Assembly (NCBI GenBank): GCA_037039925.1
Contig: JAXRKP010000268.1
Coordinates: 201,601 to 265,600, forward strand
Origin: Doris montereyensis
Taxonomy: Eukaryota; Mollusca; Gastropoda; Nudibranchia; Dorididae
Reading direction: 5' to 3'
Length of the DNA stretch: 64,000 nt
Part shown: positions 1 to 11,238 of the stretch, in pieces
Layout: every line of letters begins with the position of its first letter
Numbering within the stretch: position 1 is the stretch's first letter
The notes under the pieces: model-generated
What the model was told of the DNA's origin: nothing
Database searches by the model: none
The model's input: only the letters and a program-made list of their open reading frames with translations
Translations under genes and position numbers: made by a program

Positions 1-330
1 TCCCAGTCTCCATAGCATGAAGCGGAACAGGTGATAGGTGATAATAATCACCTCCTGGACAGGAGACAGGACACTAGTGTATGGCAGGTTTTACTCCCCC
101 AAGCTGGTGTTGGTGTTGGAACACATTTACACCTGGGGTCGAGCAGGGGAAAATGAGGTGTTAAAATAAGTCTCTGTCCCAGGGAACACAACAACGTTGG
201 ACCTAGCAACATTACTAGAATTCAAACCCTGAGACCTAAACGCAAACATCACTAGAATTCAAACCCCTGGGGCCTAAATGCAAACATTACTAGAATTCAA
301 ACCTCTGGGGCAAATCAAATCTATCCGCCA
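1..330 (-). repeat. tRNA-derived SINE, family S3, with triplicated B-box segment
   Basis: The body matches the copies at 38965-39255 and 50855-51092 (shared words such as 'agcggaacaggtgat' and 'cacctggggtc'). In all of them the tRNA-like head lies at the right, so the element reads on the minus strand. Between about 205 and 312 the segment containing 'ctagaattcaaacc', the complement of a Pol III B-box, is repeated three times in tandem. This copy is cut by the window start. Confidence 0.7.
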
Positions 331-1040
331 CAGCTCGATAGGGGCAATAAGACTGAAAACATTTGATTTTAAATCTATCGCTACAACAGTCCCAAACTGA
401 CACTAGATAGAATATTGGAATGTTTCATTTGATGCGACCAATTACTAAGTACTAACTTTTCATTCAGCTGAATGAATGTTCTTGCGATTAACTTTCCTTT
501 GTGAAACTCTTCGACATAGGGATCAAAGTAATCTCTGACAGCAAGGCGTAATCCCCCCATGCCGTCCGGCCATTTCGAAAGAATATACAGGAGATAAATT
601 TACCAGCAGACTTAGCAAACCATGCATGACGACAGTGGCCGGGGGTCGCAAAGGCCAGGTAAATGGAGGTGGGTCAACCTATACACCGAGACTAGGGCTA
701 AGGAGACTTCTGTAAAAGGGTTAACGAAGGGGGCCTTCTATAGCAGAAATGTATTATGACCACCAGAAAACAGAAGAATTGGAAAGGGAATTTATTAGCA
801 TACTGCGTTTGTCCCCCTTACGCAGCCCCACCCCTTGTTGTGGTTACATTTTCTAATCCATATGCTCATTGTAAGGAGTTGTGCCCTTAGTACACGTGCA
901 ATATCATCATGTATATATGTCTATTGTGCGCACCAGTTGCATTGCGCCATCTTTATGACATTCCCCATGTTGTTTGTCTTATTTATTTCATATGTTGACT
1001 ACTAGTGCCAGTACTGCGAGACTATTCACAATTTGAATAA
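331..1040. other. no gene seen
   Basis: Unique-looking AT-rich DNA with no supported exon, RNA gene or repeat. It ends where the left arm of the long inverted repeat begins. Confidence 0.5.
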
Positions 1041-1176
1041 TGAAAAAAACAACAACTAACGAGCAACTGATCTTTGTCATTGTGGTGATAAACATGCTAT
1101 GATACTGCGAGTCTAATGAAAAATGAAGGAAAGAAATAAGTGACTGATGCGCAGTTCTAATGATACGAATAGGAAC

Positions 1177-1362
1177 ATGAAATAGGAATAATAGGTGTAA
1201 AGATAGAAAACGAGACAGGGCAGAGACATTTTCTTAGCATTGTGCTCTTCATCAGCGACAAGGAGACAAAGGCCTAGTTGTCACTTAAAGATCATGCCGC
1301 TCAACAATTTCTCTGCCCTGTCTGCTTTGTTCAATCTATCACGCATATTATTCCTATTTCAT
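1177..1362. repeat. foldback (palindromic) module in the left arm
   Basis: Positions 1177-1233 and 1301-1362 are imperfect inverted copies built around 'gacagggcagaga' and 'atgaaataggaataat'. The spacer is itself partly self-complementary ('gacaa...ttgtc'). The structure resembles a foldback MITE. The same module is present in the right arm at about 37310-37500. Confidence 0.75.
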
Positions 1363-1547
1363 CTTCATATTCATTGGTTGTTTGTAGGCTTACTGCATTA
1401 CAATTCCTTTTTGTATGGAACTTGATTGTATTAAAGTGAGAGAAACCAAGATTTTGGATATGATATGGTTACATGAGTCAAAATTTGTATGGATGCTTAG
1501 AGGTATTGTTAACTGATAAAAGGAATAAAACTGCAGTAGGTCGATAA

Positions 1548-1646
1548 CTAGTGAAGAGAAAAATAGAACTGTAATGAGAGGCCTAATAATTTTCTTTTCT
1601 ATTAGGCCTTTCATTACTGTTCTGTATTCCTATTCCTCTTCACTAG
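1548..1646. repeat. hairpin module in the left arm
   Basis: The arms start with 'ctagtgaagag' and end with 'ctcttcactag', with 'aggcctaata' and 'ctattaggcct' near the centre and a loop of about 10 bp. The word 'ggtattgttaa' flanks both sides (about 1502 and 1646), as if a foldback element had inserted and duplicated its target. Confidence 0.75.
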
Positions 1647-1805
1647 GTATTGTTAAAGAATACTATTTCAGTGACGCCAATCTACAGCTAAAAAAAGTGT
1701 ATTTGTATCAGGTTTTTTTGAGATTGTACGCCTTTTTTCTTTATGATATTGTACGCTGTTTCAGCTGTCTTTGTTTCAGCTGTCCACATAAAGTTTGGTA
1801 AGCCT

Positions 1806-1807
<2 letters not shown>

Positions 1808-1904
<97 letters not shown>

Positions 1905-1943
1905 CTCCCTCCCTCCTCCCTCCCTCCCTCCCTCCCTCCCTCC
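1808..1943 (+). repeat. (CT)n then (CCCT)n microsatellite
   Basis: About 95 bp of pure CT followed by CCTCCCT-type repeats. The counterpart in the right arm (35957-36863) is far longer. Confidence 0.95.
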
Positions 1944-1967
1944 TGTTTATTTATTCCTCATGCAATA

Positions 1968-2230
1968 ATCCTGCATTTATGACTTTTTATATGTTGACTT
2001 TTAAACAGAAATTGAAATCAATGATAAACTGCGTTAATGCCATCATTCCCCAACACGTCATCATAGCGTTATTCAGAATTTTGTTAACTGTTTGTCCTGT
2101 GATGATCCTGCATTCATGACTTTATATTTTGACTTTTAAACAGAAATAAAAACTCATGATAATCCGCCAATCCTATCATCTTCTAGCACGTCAAGGTGCG
2201 ATTCAGAATTTTGCTGTGTGATATTAATTG
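1968..2230 (+). repeat. two tandem ~130-bp units
   Basis: Each unit runs from 'gcatttatgac' or 'gcattcatgac' through 'ttgacttttaaacagaaat' to 'attcagaattttg'. Both units are also present, inverted, in the right arm at about 35690-35920. Confidence 0.8.
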
Positions 2231-2403
2231 TCGACAGATTGATTGAGTTCTTTTCAATGAAATTTAGTGGGGCTCACCCAATCGCTGAAGGTGGATTAAA
2301 CAGCAGGGATCCACAACTGGCCCCGAGCCAGCTGAGGCCGTGCGCAATGAGTCTCCGTTCTAAGGGTTATAAAAAAAACTTGAAAGTTTGAACCAGTCCC
2401 TTC

Positions 2404-2404
<1 letters not shown>

Positions 2405-2482
<78 letters not shown>

Positions 2483-2850
2483 GAGGAGCGATCGAGAGAG
2501 AAAGAGAGAGAGAGAGAGAGACGGACAGACAGTCAGGCTGACCAGACAGAGGTATACAATACATTGAGTCAGAGAGAAAGACATGGGGAGAGACAGCGAG
2601 AGTGACAAAGAAGGACAGAGAGAGAGAGAGCGAGAGTGACAGAGAAAGACACAGAGAGAGTGAAAGAGAAAGGGGGAGAGACAGACAGACAGTCAGGCTG
2701 ACCAGACAGAGGTATACATTGAGTCAGAGAGAGAAAGACATGGGGAGAGACAGACAGAGAGAGAGAGGTTTTTTGAGATTGTACGCCTTTTTTTCTTTAT
2801 GATATTGTACGCTGTTTCAGCTGTCGACATAAAGTTTGATAAGCCTTTTC
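2405..2850 (+). repeat. (GA)n, CT-minisatellite units, and a partial arm copy
   Basis: A GA tract leads into two units (about 2520-2600 and 2685-2760) carrying 'cagtcaggctgaccagacag' and 'gagtcagagagaaagacatg'. These are the complement of the unit in the arrays at 25081-28387 and 34615-35513. From about 2768 to 2850 the end of the arm's first module (1710-1806) recurs in direct orientation. Confidence 0.8.
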
Positions 2851-2931
2851 AAATTGTACTCCTTTTTTCCCCAAATTTTCCTCATTTTGGCAAACAATAT
2901 GCCATATTTTATATTCATGGGGTTGGCAACT

Positions 2932-3175
2932 CTGAAATTGAAGGGTTCATTTCAATACCGTGAAAAACGAGACAGAGAAATAATCCTAGGGAATAAAAAA
3001 AAGAAATCATGCTTCCTGAAAAGTGTGAAAATGATATGATGAAAATACATCACGTTTACAGCTGTTTGAAAGTTGGAATTCCCAAAGCCAACAGTGCCAA
3101 AGTTTTTTGGCATTTTTCTCTAAATGACGTAATTGTGACTTAGGCATGCTATTGAAATGGCCCCTTTAATTGTTG
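2932..3175. mobile_element. MITE family B, copy 1
   Basis: The ends are inverted: 'attgaagggttcatttcaa' at the left and 'ttgaaatggcccctttaat' at the right. The interior 'ccaacagtgccaaagt' and 'tttttctctaaatg' recurs at 44795-45053 and 53238-53463. There is no coding capacity, so this is a non-autonomous DNA element. Confidence 0.75.
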
Positions 3176-3284
3176 GAAAGTGATATTTTATGTTCAATGT
3201 TAAAACCAAGGAGAAAATGAGGTTTACAATTTTCCATGAGCAACTTTATGTGATTTGATTATATGGCTTTGATTTGATATAAAA

Positions 3285-3367
3285 CGAGGCGTCAGTGGCC
3301 GGAGTGGTTAGGCTGGCGGACTGGGGATCATGAGGTCCCGGGTTCGAATCCTGGCAAAGCTAGGTCT
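3285..3367 (+). repeat. tRNA-like SINE head, family S3
   Basis: Pol III A-box-like 'ggccggagtggttaggc' and B-box 'gggttcgaatcctgg' are present. The head is tRNA-Leu/Ser-like but diverged, and the SINE body is mostly missing, so it is not annotated as a working tRNA gene. Confidence 0.7.
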
Positions 3368-4113
3368 GACAGGCTAGAGTAATATTAATATGATTTGCGA
3401 TGCCTCGATGTGAAATCCTTCATCCAAATTTATTGTAATGTAATGAATGTATGTCCTACAGTAGGTGTGTGTCCTGTGCCTCTTGCAGCCGTGTGCCTTA
3501 TGACTAATACAAATACTAATACTAATAGTACACAGACTTATCTTGTTTTACCCAGCACAGTGTTTTTAGCCATAATGTTACACATGCTGGCCTTTGCCAG
3601 TAGGCGGTTGGTAGGTGCTCCTGGTAGTTCCTACTTCTTTTGCTTTCACTCCGTCATTTTGTTCTTTTATCTTGCTGTTCACTCTTCATGTGTACATGAG
3701 GGTTATCTGTATTTTTTGTTCAAACAAACCCTAAGTTAATGGCAGAGACTCACAGAGATCAGGATTAAAGTCCTGAGAGATGTCATTCTGAGTTTGCAGA
3801 ACTACCGTTGCACTTCGTCAGAAAGGTCAACGATCTGCGGGCTGTTACTTTTAATTATTTAGGCCCTACCTTAAAGGAGGTTAAGTCAAGATGAATGTTT
3901 TCTTGAATATTAGGGGCCTCTGTGCAAGGTTTGTGTTTTGAAGTTGAAACGGTTGGCAGCTATGACTGTAATGTCATCATCAAGATTATGTTGTACAAGG
4001 TTATCCAGACTTTATTGCCATATTGGCTATAGTATATTTATATATTTATTTATTTATTTTCTTTGGTTACATTCCTGTCTCTATTTCCATGAGCTTGACG
4101 CCCACCCAAGTTT
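3368..4113. other. no gene; contains one copy of short repeat R
   Basis: About 3590-3720 holds an inverted copy of short repeat R ('ggtaggtgctcctggtag', 'ttatcttgctgtt'; other copies at 16850-17590, 38340-38700 and 56030-56180). Nothing else is supported. Confidence 0.55.
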
Positions 4114-4117
4114 CACT

Positions 4118-4207
<90 letters not shown>

Positions 4208-4346
4208 TCTCTCCCTCTCTCCCTCTCCCCCCCTCCCTCCCTCCCCTCCCTCCCTCTCTCTCTCTTGCTGAGGCCATGCGCAATGAGTCTCCGTTCTAAG
4301 GGTTATAAAAAAAACTTGAACGTTTTAAGTTTGAACCAGTCCCTTC

Positions 4347-4404
<58 letters not shown>

Positions 4405-4480
4405 CAGAGACAGAGACAGAGAAAGAGACAGACAGACAGAGACAGACAGACAGACAGAGAAAGAGAGAGAGAGAGAAATT
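4114..4480. repeat. CT tract, arm fragment, GA/GACA tract
   Basis: A CT/CCCT tract (4118-4264) is followed by 84 bp that repeat 2333-2408 ('gcaatgagtctccgttctaa', 'cccttcatgagag'). A GA and then GACA tract follows to 4476. The translations of this stretch are microsatellite artefacts. Confidence 0.9.
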
Positions 4481-6045
4481 GATTTCTCTCATTGTTTTGA
4501 AAGTAACAGTGATTTTTATTTACCTTAACGTTGTTTTTTAACCTGGTGATGAATTGTTCTCCTCAATATTTTGTATATTTAAGAACACAGGGCATGGGTG
4601 TTTGGCTGACACTACTGACAGTGACGGACACTGCTTCTTTCCTTTCTTTTCACTGTCTTGGGGCGGCAAGCAATTTATGACATAGCCAAGCATTGCTACT
4701 GCTAGGTACATAAATTTCTATACCTTTCAGTTTTACACCTAGTTTTCTCAACTCCAATCATGCTTCACCATTTGGTGGAAGGAAAAGTGGACACCGTTGT
4801 TTCGTTTACGGAGTCAGAGTCATAATAAGTGAACAGGCATCCAAACTAGCATTGTTTTTAAGCATAAATGAGTGCCAAAATAATATCAAGTGTAAAGAAA
4901 ATCCATTACACTTTACACTATCTACCACTGAAGATGACTACTTCTTTAACCTCATATTGATATGTGTAGCATACCTACATAAGCGGAAATATATATATAT
5001 TTAAAATTATAACAACATTGAATGAATATGTAATGTATTCTGTCTTGAGAGGATACTTGTTGTATTAGGTCTGAAATGAAATGCTTAAAAAGATTAATTA
5101 TTTCAATATTAAGGATTGATCTGATCAGGAGGATTTGAGATGTACTTCGTAGAATTGCTAATTAAATTGATGTATCTGTCCACTATGCATAAAGTTTTGT
5201 TTATTTAATCGAACTTGATTTGTGCCCAGTTATGCCGTGATATAAGTTGGTTCTTTTTAAAGTCTAAGTCAAGAGTGAATCATTTATTTGCTGAATTATT
5301 ATGATAGACATAGTGCAATAGTTGATGCCATGAAATAGGGACCTTGAGATATCTGCCACAGTGGACAAGATTTACTTTTTTTTTTTAAACAAGCAAACAA
5401 ATCATTAAATAGGGAATCTATATTTTCACAGAAAATGCCGCAAAGTAGATTTTCTTGAATGCATAGATGCACTAGATCTATTAGGGTTTTTGGGTAAAAC
5501 TAATCTGTAAGATGAGGTATCCAACTGTTGGATAGATCTATGTATGAGATCAAAATTGTATTTTTATATTTCAATAATCTTTTTAAGAGCAAATTTGAAT
5601 GTAATTCTACATTTGACGTCTATAAACTTAGGTTTTCCTATTGTTTTTGTGTTTGTTTGTTTTTTGTTTTGTTTATTATAAACAGGGAACATGGATAGAT
5701 GTAAATGCTCCATTTTTATTTTGACATGTGATGCATGGACACTGAATGACTGATGACAATGTTTTCATTTCATTCATGAGATTGAGATTCTTCAGCCCAC
5801 ACTGACATTTCAAATTCATGATCGTTGATTGATATAAATAAAAGTAATTATCTTCCTTCATTTTTTTTTTTTTTTTTCTTAAGTCTGTTTTATTTCCAGT
5901 CTCCAAGTACATGTGCCAATGGCCAAGCTAAAATCTTTTTTGAATTTCAATTATGTTATCTTACTCTTGAAAGACACCCGTTAGTTTACTATCTTGTACA
6001 CTTCTATCATATCGCCCTGACTTCTATCATATTGACTCGTTGCAT
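4481..6045. other. no gene seen
   Basis: AT-rich DNA with poly-T runs near 5370 and 5861. No exon with credible splice sites, no RNA gene and no named repeat was recognised. Confidence 0.5.
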
Positions 6046-6352
6046 ATCGACGGTGAAAATCACAAACCGTTTAAGTCTAAAATTAGTAACACCCTTTTTC
6101 CCGCTTTTTTTAACATTAGGAAGCCCCTATATTTCGTCTATTTAGGATTCCGTTGCACAAAAACAATAGAAACCCGTATAATAATCATATGAGCAATCAG
6201 TGTATCCCTATTGCGTTTAGATTTTGACACTTGCAAACCGTGCGTATCTGTGAAAATAGATTAAAATGTGCAGCATCGTTTTCTTTGATTTTCTCAAAAT
6301 ATCCAATATTGAACTTACACTTACACGATTTGCGACTTTCACCGTCGATATT
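6046..6352. mobile_element. MITE family A, TA-flanked
   Basis: The left end 'atcgacggtgaaaatcac' and right end 'gcgactttcaccgtcgat' are inverted, with TA outside each, as expected of a Tc1/mariner-type insertion. An inverted partial copy lies at 37640-37860, next to the outer end of the long inverted repeat. Confidence 0.75.
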
Positions 6353-7231
6353 ATGGTGGATGGGGTAAACAACTTCAATGAAACAAATGTTACAATTTGA
6401 AATACTGCCATTGCCACACTGGAACAATTGTTTTCCAGTCAAAGATTTGCATTTAGCTGTTCTTGGACGAAATCCTCTCTTCTATTTCTATCTAGTTTAA
6501 TTTAGTAGAGCCTTGCCACCATTTTCTATCAATATTCGAATGAAACAAGGGATGGAATTGAAATAAATCTAGTCACTTTTTTAAAAACCTTCCGACTTCA
6601 CTTCAGCATTTTCCTATTCGTGATACATCTATGTAATTTGAATGTAAGATTCTTGAGGTTATACAGTTAGCTATATATTATGTGACATTGATATCATATG
6701 TTAAATAAATGAATACATTACAATATGTAGTATGCCTCTGAGGTAATTGTAGAATAAAAAAATGAGAGGAATGCGAAGGAAGAGACATAAAAAGAATGTT
6801 AACCCTTTCATGTTTACATTAAGCGGCGGCCATCTTGTTCTGTACGTTCAACTTCTTCTCCGCTGTGGCAACCCGGTTTGATTACATTATTCTGACTTCC
6901 TGCCAGCTGATCTTCACAGAAGAATGCGGATCGGTCTGCATTTTCACGCCACTATTTTCAGTTGGTCACGCGAAGCTGCCCTGACCTTTGATCTTGTATT
7001 CTATTCTAAATTTAGAACAATAGCATCATTTATTTGACCTATTAGAGCTAACAAAACAAGGGGTTTGTCACTTGTCGGTTTCTGTCAGCTTGAACAATGT
7101 GGGCCTGTATTGACAGGTGTTTGGTTTCTGTCGCTTTGATCTTTCAGGGAGGGCTTTGCACGTGTCGTTTTTTTGTCGGTTTAGCCGCAAAAGGGTTTAA
7201 ACGTATTTAGCTTTGATTGATAGTAATGATA
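6353..7231. other. no gene; possible TTAA-type MITE 6799-7198
   Basis: 'ttaaccctttcatg' at about 6799 and 'gcaaaagggtttaaa' at about 7185 are weakly inverted and both contain TTAA, as for a decayed piggyBac-like MITE. The ends match only partly. The rest is unremarkable. Confidence 0.35.
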
Positions 7232-7445
7232 GTGTACTCTCTTTTCATGGCGAGGTGATGGTTGCTCTGACGCGAAGGTCATAGGTTCGGTTCATCTATT
7301 GTTGCCCAAAGATTTTTTCTTTAATGTTTCATCCTCAGTATTTGTCTTGTCTTTGTCCCTACTGTGCTTCAAAATTATTTCACGTTCTTGTTCATTAATT
7401 TTGACATGCCCCTTGTCTCACTGTTTTATGTGTTTGTCTATTGAC
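7232..7445 (+). repeat. tRNA-derived SINE, family S1
   Basis: The head contains 'tttcatggcgaggtgatgg' and a degenerate B-box 'ataggttcggttcat'. The body ends 'gacatgccccttgtctcac'. Better copies are at 15435-15600, 39340-39535 and 61975-62165. Confidence 0.75.
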
Positions 7446-8328
7446 TGAAGATAAATTCTAGGCGCAAGCATTGCAAAATGTATGAAGTGTAGATAGGCGA
7501 TGACAGTATTATTATTGAAGATAAATGCCAATGCCATTCATTCTTTGCAATTATGATGTTTTTTTACTATGTATAATGTTAAAATATTGCATATCCAATG
7601 ACAATTTTTTATACATTTCATTGTGTAAGTAATTTGATTTAGGTTTTTTGTCTCCTCCGTTTTCTTTTTGTTTCTTTTGCATTTATTGGTTAAGGCCGAC
7701 AGCAGCCCTTTTTGACTTCTTTCTTTTTTATCAAAATATTTTTGTCTTTCTGCACACATGTATTATTTGTTCTCTTGCCGGCATTACTTTGTCATCATAT
7801 ACACCGCAAACAAATTTGTTACTTCTAGTTAGGTGTATTATTGTAGAGAGTGTACCATTGCATGATTTACTAATAACTAGTAAATTGTTGTAGTGTGGGC
7901 ATGTGTTTGGCTTTTTGTTTTGTTTTTTTGTTGAGGCTTCGTTAAATGTACAGGGTTACATTTTAGGATTTACTGAATGCAATTTGGATGCAGTGTATTG
8001 ATAGCTATGAAGTTCACTAGGGAAAAGGGTTATAAAAATCAGTCCATATTTTTCTGCTTTACACATTTTAATAAGTGTATACATATTTTGCAATTTTAGC
8101 CTACGGATTACTTGCATTGGTGTGAAAATCTTTCTTTTTTGTTTGTTGTTGTTCCTTACTGTCATACCAGTTCTTCTTGCATGAAAAATGACCAACGAAT
8201 ATTTTACGAAGCATTACAATTTTACAAACAAGGCTTGTGTTAAGTTGTATTCTGTCTAACCTGTTTCTTTCATCTAGCAATGATTTGTTTTGAAGGTCTT
8301 TAAAAAACATTTTAGGTCTACATTATTA
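7446..8328. other. no gene seen
   Basis: AT-rich DNA with T-rich runs. Short open frames on both strands show no domain and no splice context. Confidence 0.5.
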
Positions 8329-8612
8329 TGAAAGCGCAGTCAGTAGAGCATCTGACTGCCATGCAGGAGACCCGAATTCGATTCCCTGTTCTGGCAAATT
8401 TTTCTGGCCCTCCTGTCGACCCAGCAGCGAAATGGGTGAGTTCTGGCAAAGGTCTTTTCAGCACGAAATGGGTAGCCTAGGTCTTTTCAGGGGAAAGTAA
8501 AGGCGGCGTGGAACGCGATGGCAAACTACCACACTATGCCATATGCCAAGAAAAATCAGGACTCGACTCCTGATTCTCCAATGCTCAACAATGAGTATGG
8601 GACTTACTTTAT
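8329..8612 (+). repeat. tRNA-derived SINE, family S4
   Basis: The tRNA-like head has A-box 'gtcagtagagcatctgac' and B-box 'gaattcgattccc'. The body contains 'aaaggcggcgtggaacgcg' and 'aaatcaggactcgactcctg'. Only one copy is present in the window. Confidence 0.65.
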
Positions 8613-8726
8613 AATTTATATGAAGGAAAGTGAGGAGGAATTTTCAAGGCATTACTATTAGATCCATGCCTATGTTATTATCAAGCATAATTACCCTCAG
8701 TGATAACGATACCATACAGATGAGTA

Positions 8727-9071
8727 TTAACCACCCCTTCGCTGCCATGTAGGGGCCGGTAGTCCAGAGGCAAGGTGTCGAGCTCTTAACCAAAAGGTAG
8801 CTGGTTCGAGACCCAGCCTATGGTTGAAAAATTTTCTCTTGTTTTTTTTTAGCAAAATCTACAGGGCAATCTGTTCATGGAACACTCCGTGTGCCCTTGG
8901 AATTTACGGGCTTATGACACGACGTGTTTCAATAGGTTTGTTGACTGGCCTAAGGGACATAACTGCATAAAAGACTTGCATATCATTTGAATAACATCCA
9001 TTCAGAGATAACCCGCCTGTTTCTCCTCGCGGCACTGCTTTGTTACATCCCATGGGCAGCGAAGGGGTTAA
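8727..9071. mobile_element. piggyBac-like MITE with TTAA flanks
   Basis: TTAA lies at 8727-8730 and 9068-9071. Inside it are inverted ends, 'ccccttcgctgccatg' at the left and 'catgggcagcgaagggg' at the right. This is the TTAA plus CCCTT-start signature of piggyBac-type elements. There is no transposase. A SINE S2 head sits inside. Confidence 0.75.
8752..8866 (+). repeat. SINE S2 head nested in the piggyBac-like MITE
   Basis: 'gtagtccagaggcaaggtg' and B-box 'tggttcgagaccc' are followed by the 'ttgaaaaattttct' linker. The remainder of S2 (pyrimidine-rich body and 'gttgtggatgtggg' tail) is absent. Confidence 0.75.
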
Positions 9072-10175
9072 GCATGAAGGACGCTGTTCCAACTTCCTTC
9101 ACTCAAAGCCTGCAGTCCTTGCGGTGACTATAATGAGAAGATTTGTGTAATGGTGAAGGGGAAAATAAAAGTAACAGTTAATAGGCAGAAAAGAGAGAAG
9201 AAGAAAAGGAAAGAGTTCTTGTTTTTTTTTATTGGGTTCCTCTTTTTTTACTTTAAAAAAAAGGTTTTTAATAATAAGCTTACATTCACGTAGTGTATTG
9301 ATAAATGTATGATTTTTAACATTGAAGAATACAATTTGAATTATAGACTTTTAAATAATCTTTCATTTAAAGAGAGTTCAAGAGGAGAATCTTTATGCCG
9401 AATTGAATTATAACCGCATAATATTAATAAGAAACAGTAACAAAATTAATTATAAAAAATGTATGAAGAATCAAACACAATTTTACTGAGACTGAGACAA
9501 AAAAATTTCATGACAAAGAAAGAAGATTCGAAACATTGAAAATCGAGTAAAAACATTTAGAACTGTGAAACGGATGACAAAGTAGTGCCAGAGACTGAGA
9601 CAAAAAATGTTTATACTATCCAACTTTAATCCTTTAATCTTTTAATCCTTTAATATTTTAATACTTTAATCCTTTAATCATTCCAATTCCACTCATCCAG
9701 ATTGCTTTATTTTGAATCGGTCCAGGGACAATTTTTGATCATTTTTTAAAATCTTATCTCTTAACGGTTATAAGGTATCCACATTGTTTCCATTTCCATG
9801 GCAATGACATGTGTTGGATCTCATTAATGACAGAGTTTTATCATTTTGTGTCAATTATATTTATATTCATTTATTCACACATGTATGGTACATTTGTTTT
9901 TGGTTATGAGTAATATGAGATGCTTTTTTTAATCTGAACTTTTTTTCCATCATAAAAAATCAGAAAGTTTATGGTTTGATAAAACATGATATGTATGTAT
10001 GTAATAATAAATAGCCTCGAAATCCTGATCATTTTAATTTATCCAATAAATTCTTGTTATAACAGAGTTACTATTTTTATGGTATTTTGCTGTGATCATG
10101 TCATCATGAACTTTGTGTTTGTGTGAACTTATGTGTTTATTTTGTTACTGTTTTTATTAATATTATGTCGGCATA
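9072..10175. other. no gene; short TTTAATCC repeat
   Basis: About 9622-9682 is a 'ctttaatcctttaatc' microsatellite. The remainder is AT-rich with no supported gene. Confidence 0.55.
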
Positions 10176-10578
10176 AAGACATTTGTTTGTGTGTTTAAAG
10201 TATGTGTTATAATTGTGTTTGTGTGTTTACAGTATGTGTTATAATTTTGTTTGTGTGTATACAGTATTGTTATAATTTGTTTGTGTGTATACAGTATGTG
10301 TTATAGATTTGTTTGTGTGTTTACAGTGTGTTATTATTGTGTTTGTGTGTTTACAGTATGTGTTATAATTGTGTTTGTGTGTATACAGTATGTGTTATAA
10401 TTTTGTTTGTGTGTTTACAGTATGTGTTATAATTTTGTTTGTGTGTATACAGTATGTGTTATAATTTTGTTTGTGTGTATACAGTATGTTATAATTTTGT
10501 TTGTGTGTTTACAGTATGTGTTATAATTTTGTTTGTTTATACAGTATGTGTTTTAATTTTGTTTGTGTGTGTTATGTG
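10176..10578 (+). repeat. TG-rich minisatellite, ~31-34 bp unit
   Basis: About a dozen copies of a unit containing 'tttgtgtgtttacagtatgt' and 'gttataattttg'. Internal units vary by a few bases. Open frames across it are repeat artefacts. Confidence 0.9.
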
Positions 10579-11238
10579 CATCAGTCTTGAAGTGCGTGAT
10601 TTTAAAAGTCAACAGATATGTAGGGTTTGTAGCCTGAACTACATGAAAAGTTGAGAGAGGGGCTAAAGAGATAGCCTGAGATAGCATTTTAATTTTAATG
10701 TAGTGTTGTTAACAAAAATTATATTAAACATTTTGTGTGAAAAAATCTCTCTGGAAGGGTGCACTGACTGTGAGCAGGAGAGGGCCCTCATTCAACTGCT
10801 TAAGAAAGTTATACACTGTGTCAAAATTGTTCCTACTTGTGTGTTCACTGAAGCTTAGTGGTTGAGGATGGTTTTGAAAACAAATCCACGACTTTGATTT
10901 GCCCCAATGAAATACAGGAAAGGTTTGAAAAACGTGTGTTATTTGTGACGTGTATCGTCACGCACTCAGAGCTCTTATTAGTAATATTAGGTTGATTATC
11001 TTTGCTTTAAACCATTCAAAACTCTCTCCTTTGCTAATTAAATAAAAAATATATAAGCATTTCTTGAGTATCACACAGTTTTACTTTCATTGAAACATTT
11101 TTAATACTGAAACTGGGGGAACAAATTTTGTCGTCACAAAATCACATATAACGCCTGGGTATTTATTTTCGTAATTTCGTTTCACTGGACGTTGCGTTGT
11201 CATTTTTAAATATCCCCATTGCTGCCCCGCAGTGACTG
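10579..11238. other. no gene seen
   Basis: AT-rich spacer between the minisatellite and the transposase-like pseudogene. Nothing else was recognised. Confidence 0.5.

Larger units (their letters stand above)
1041..2410 (+). repeat. left arm of long inverted repeat
   Basis: This stretch is matched in reverse complement by 35510-37631. The outermost shared word is 'actaacgagcaactgatc' (about 1055-1072, complement near 37608-37625). Shared inner words include 'gatcctgcattcatgac' and the segment from 'ggctcacccaatcgctgaag' to 'cccttcatgagag'. The arm contains two foldback modules, a CT tract, a 135-bp tandem duplication, and ends in a GA tract. The arms differ mainly in microsatellite length. 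Part of the inner end recurs at 4266-4349, so its modules are repeated elsewhere. No target duplication is visible outside the arms. Confidence 0.85.

Noticed and set aside
3291..3360. Possible tRNA-Leu/Ser gene
   Set aside because: Good B-box but diverged stems, and the same head occurs on SINE copies elsewhere in the window.
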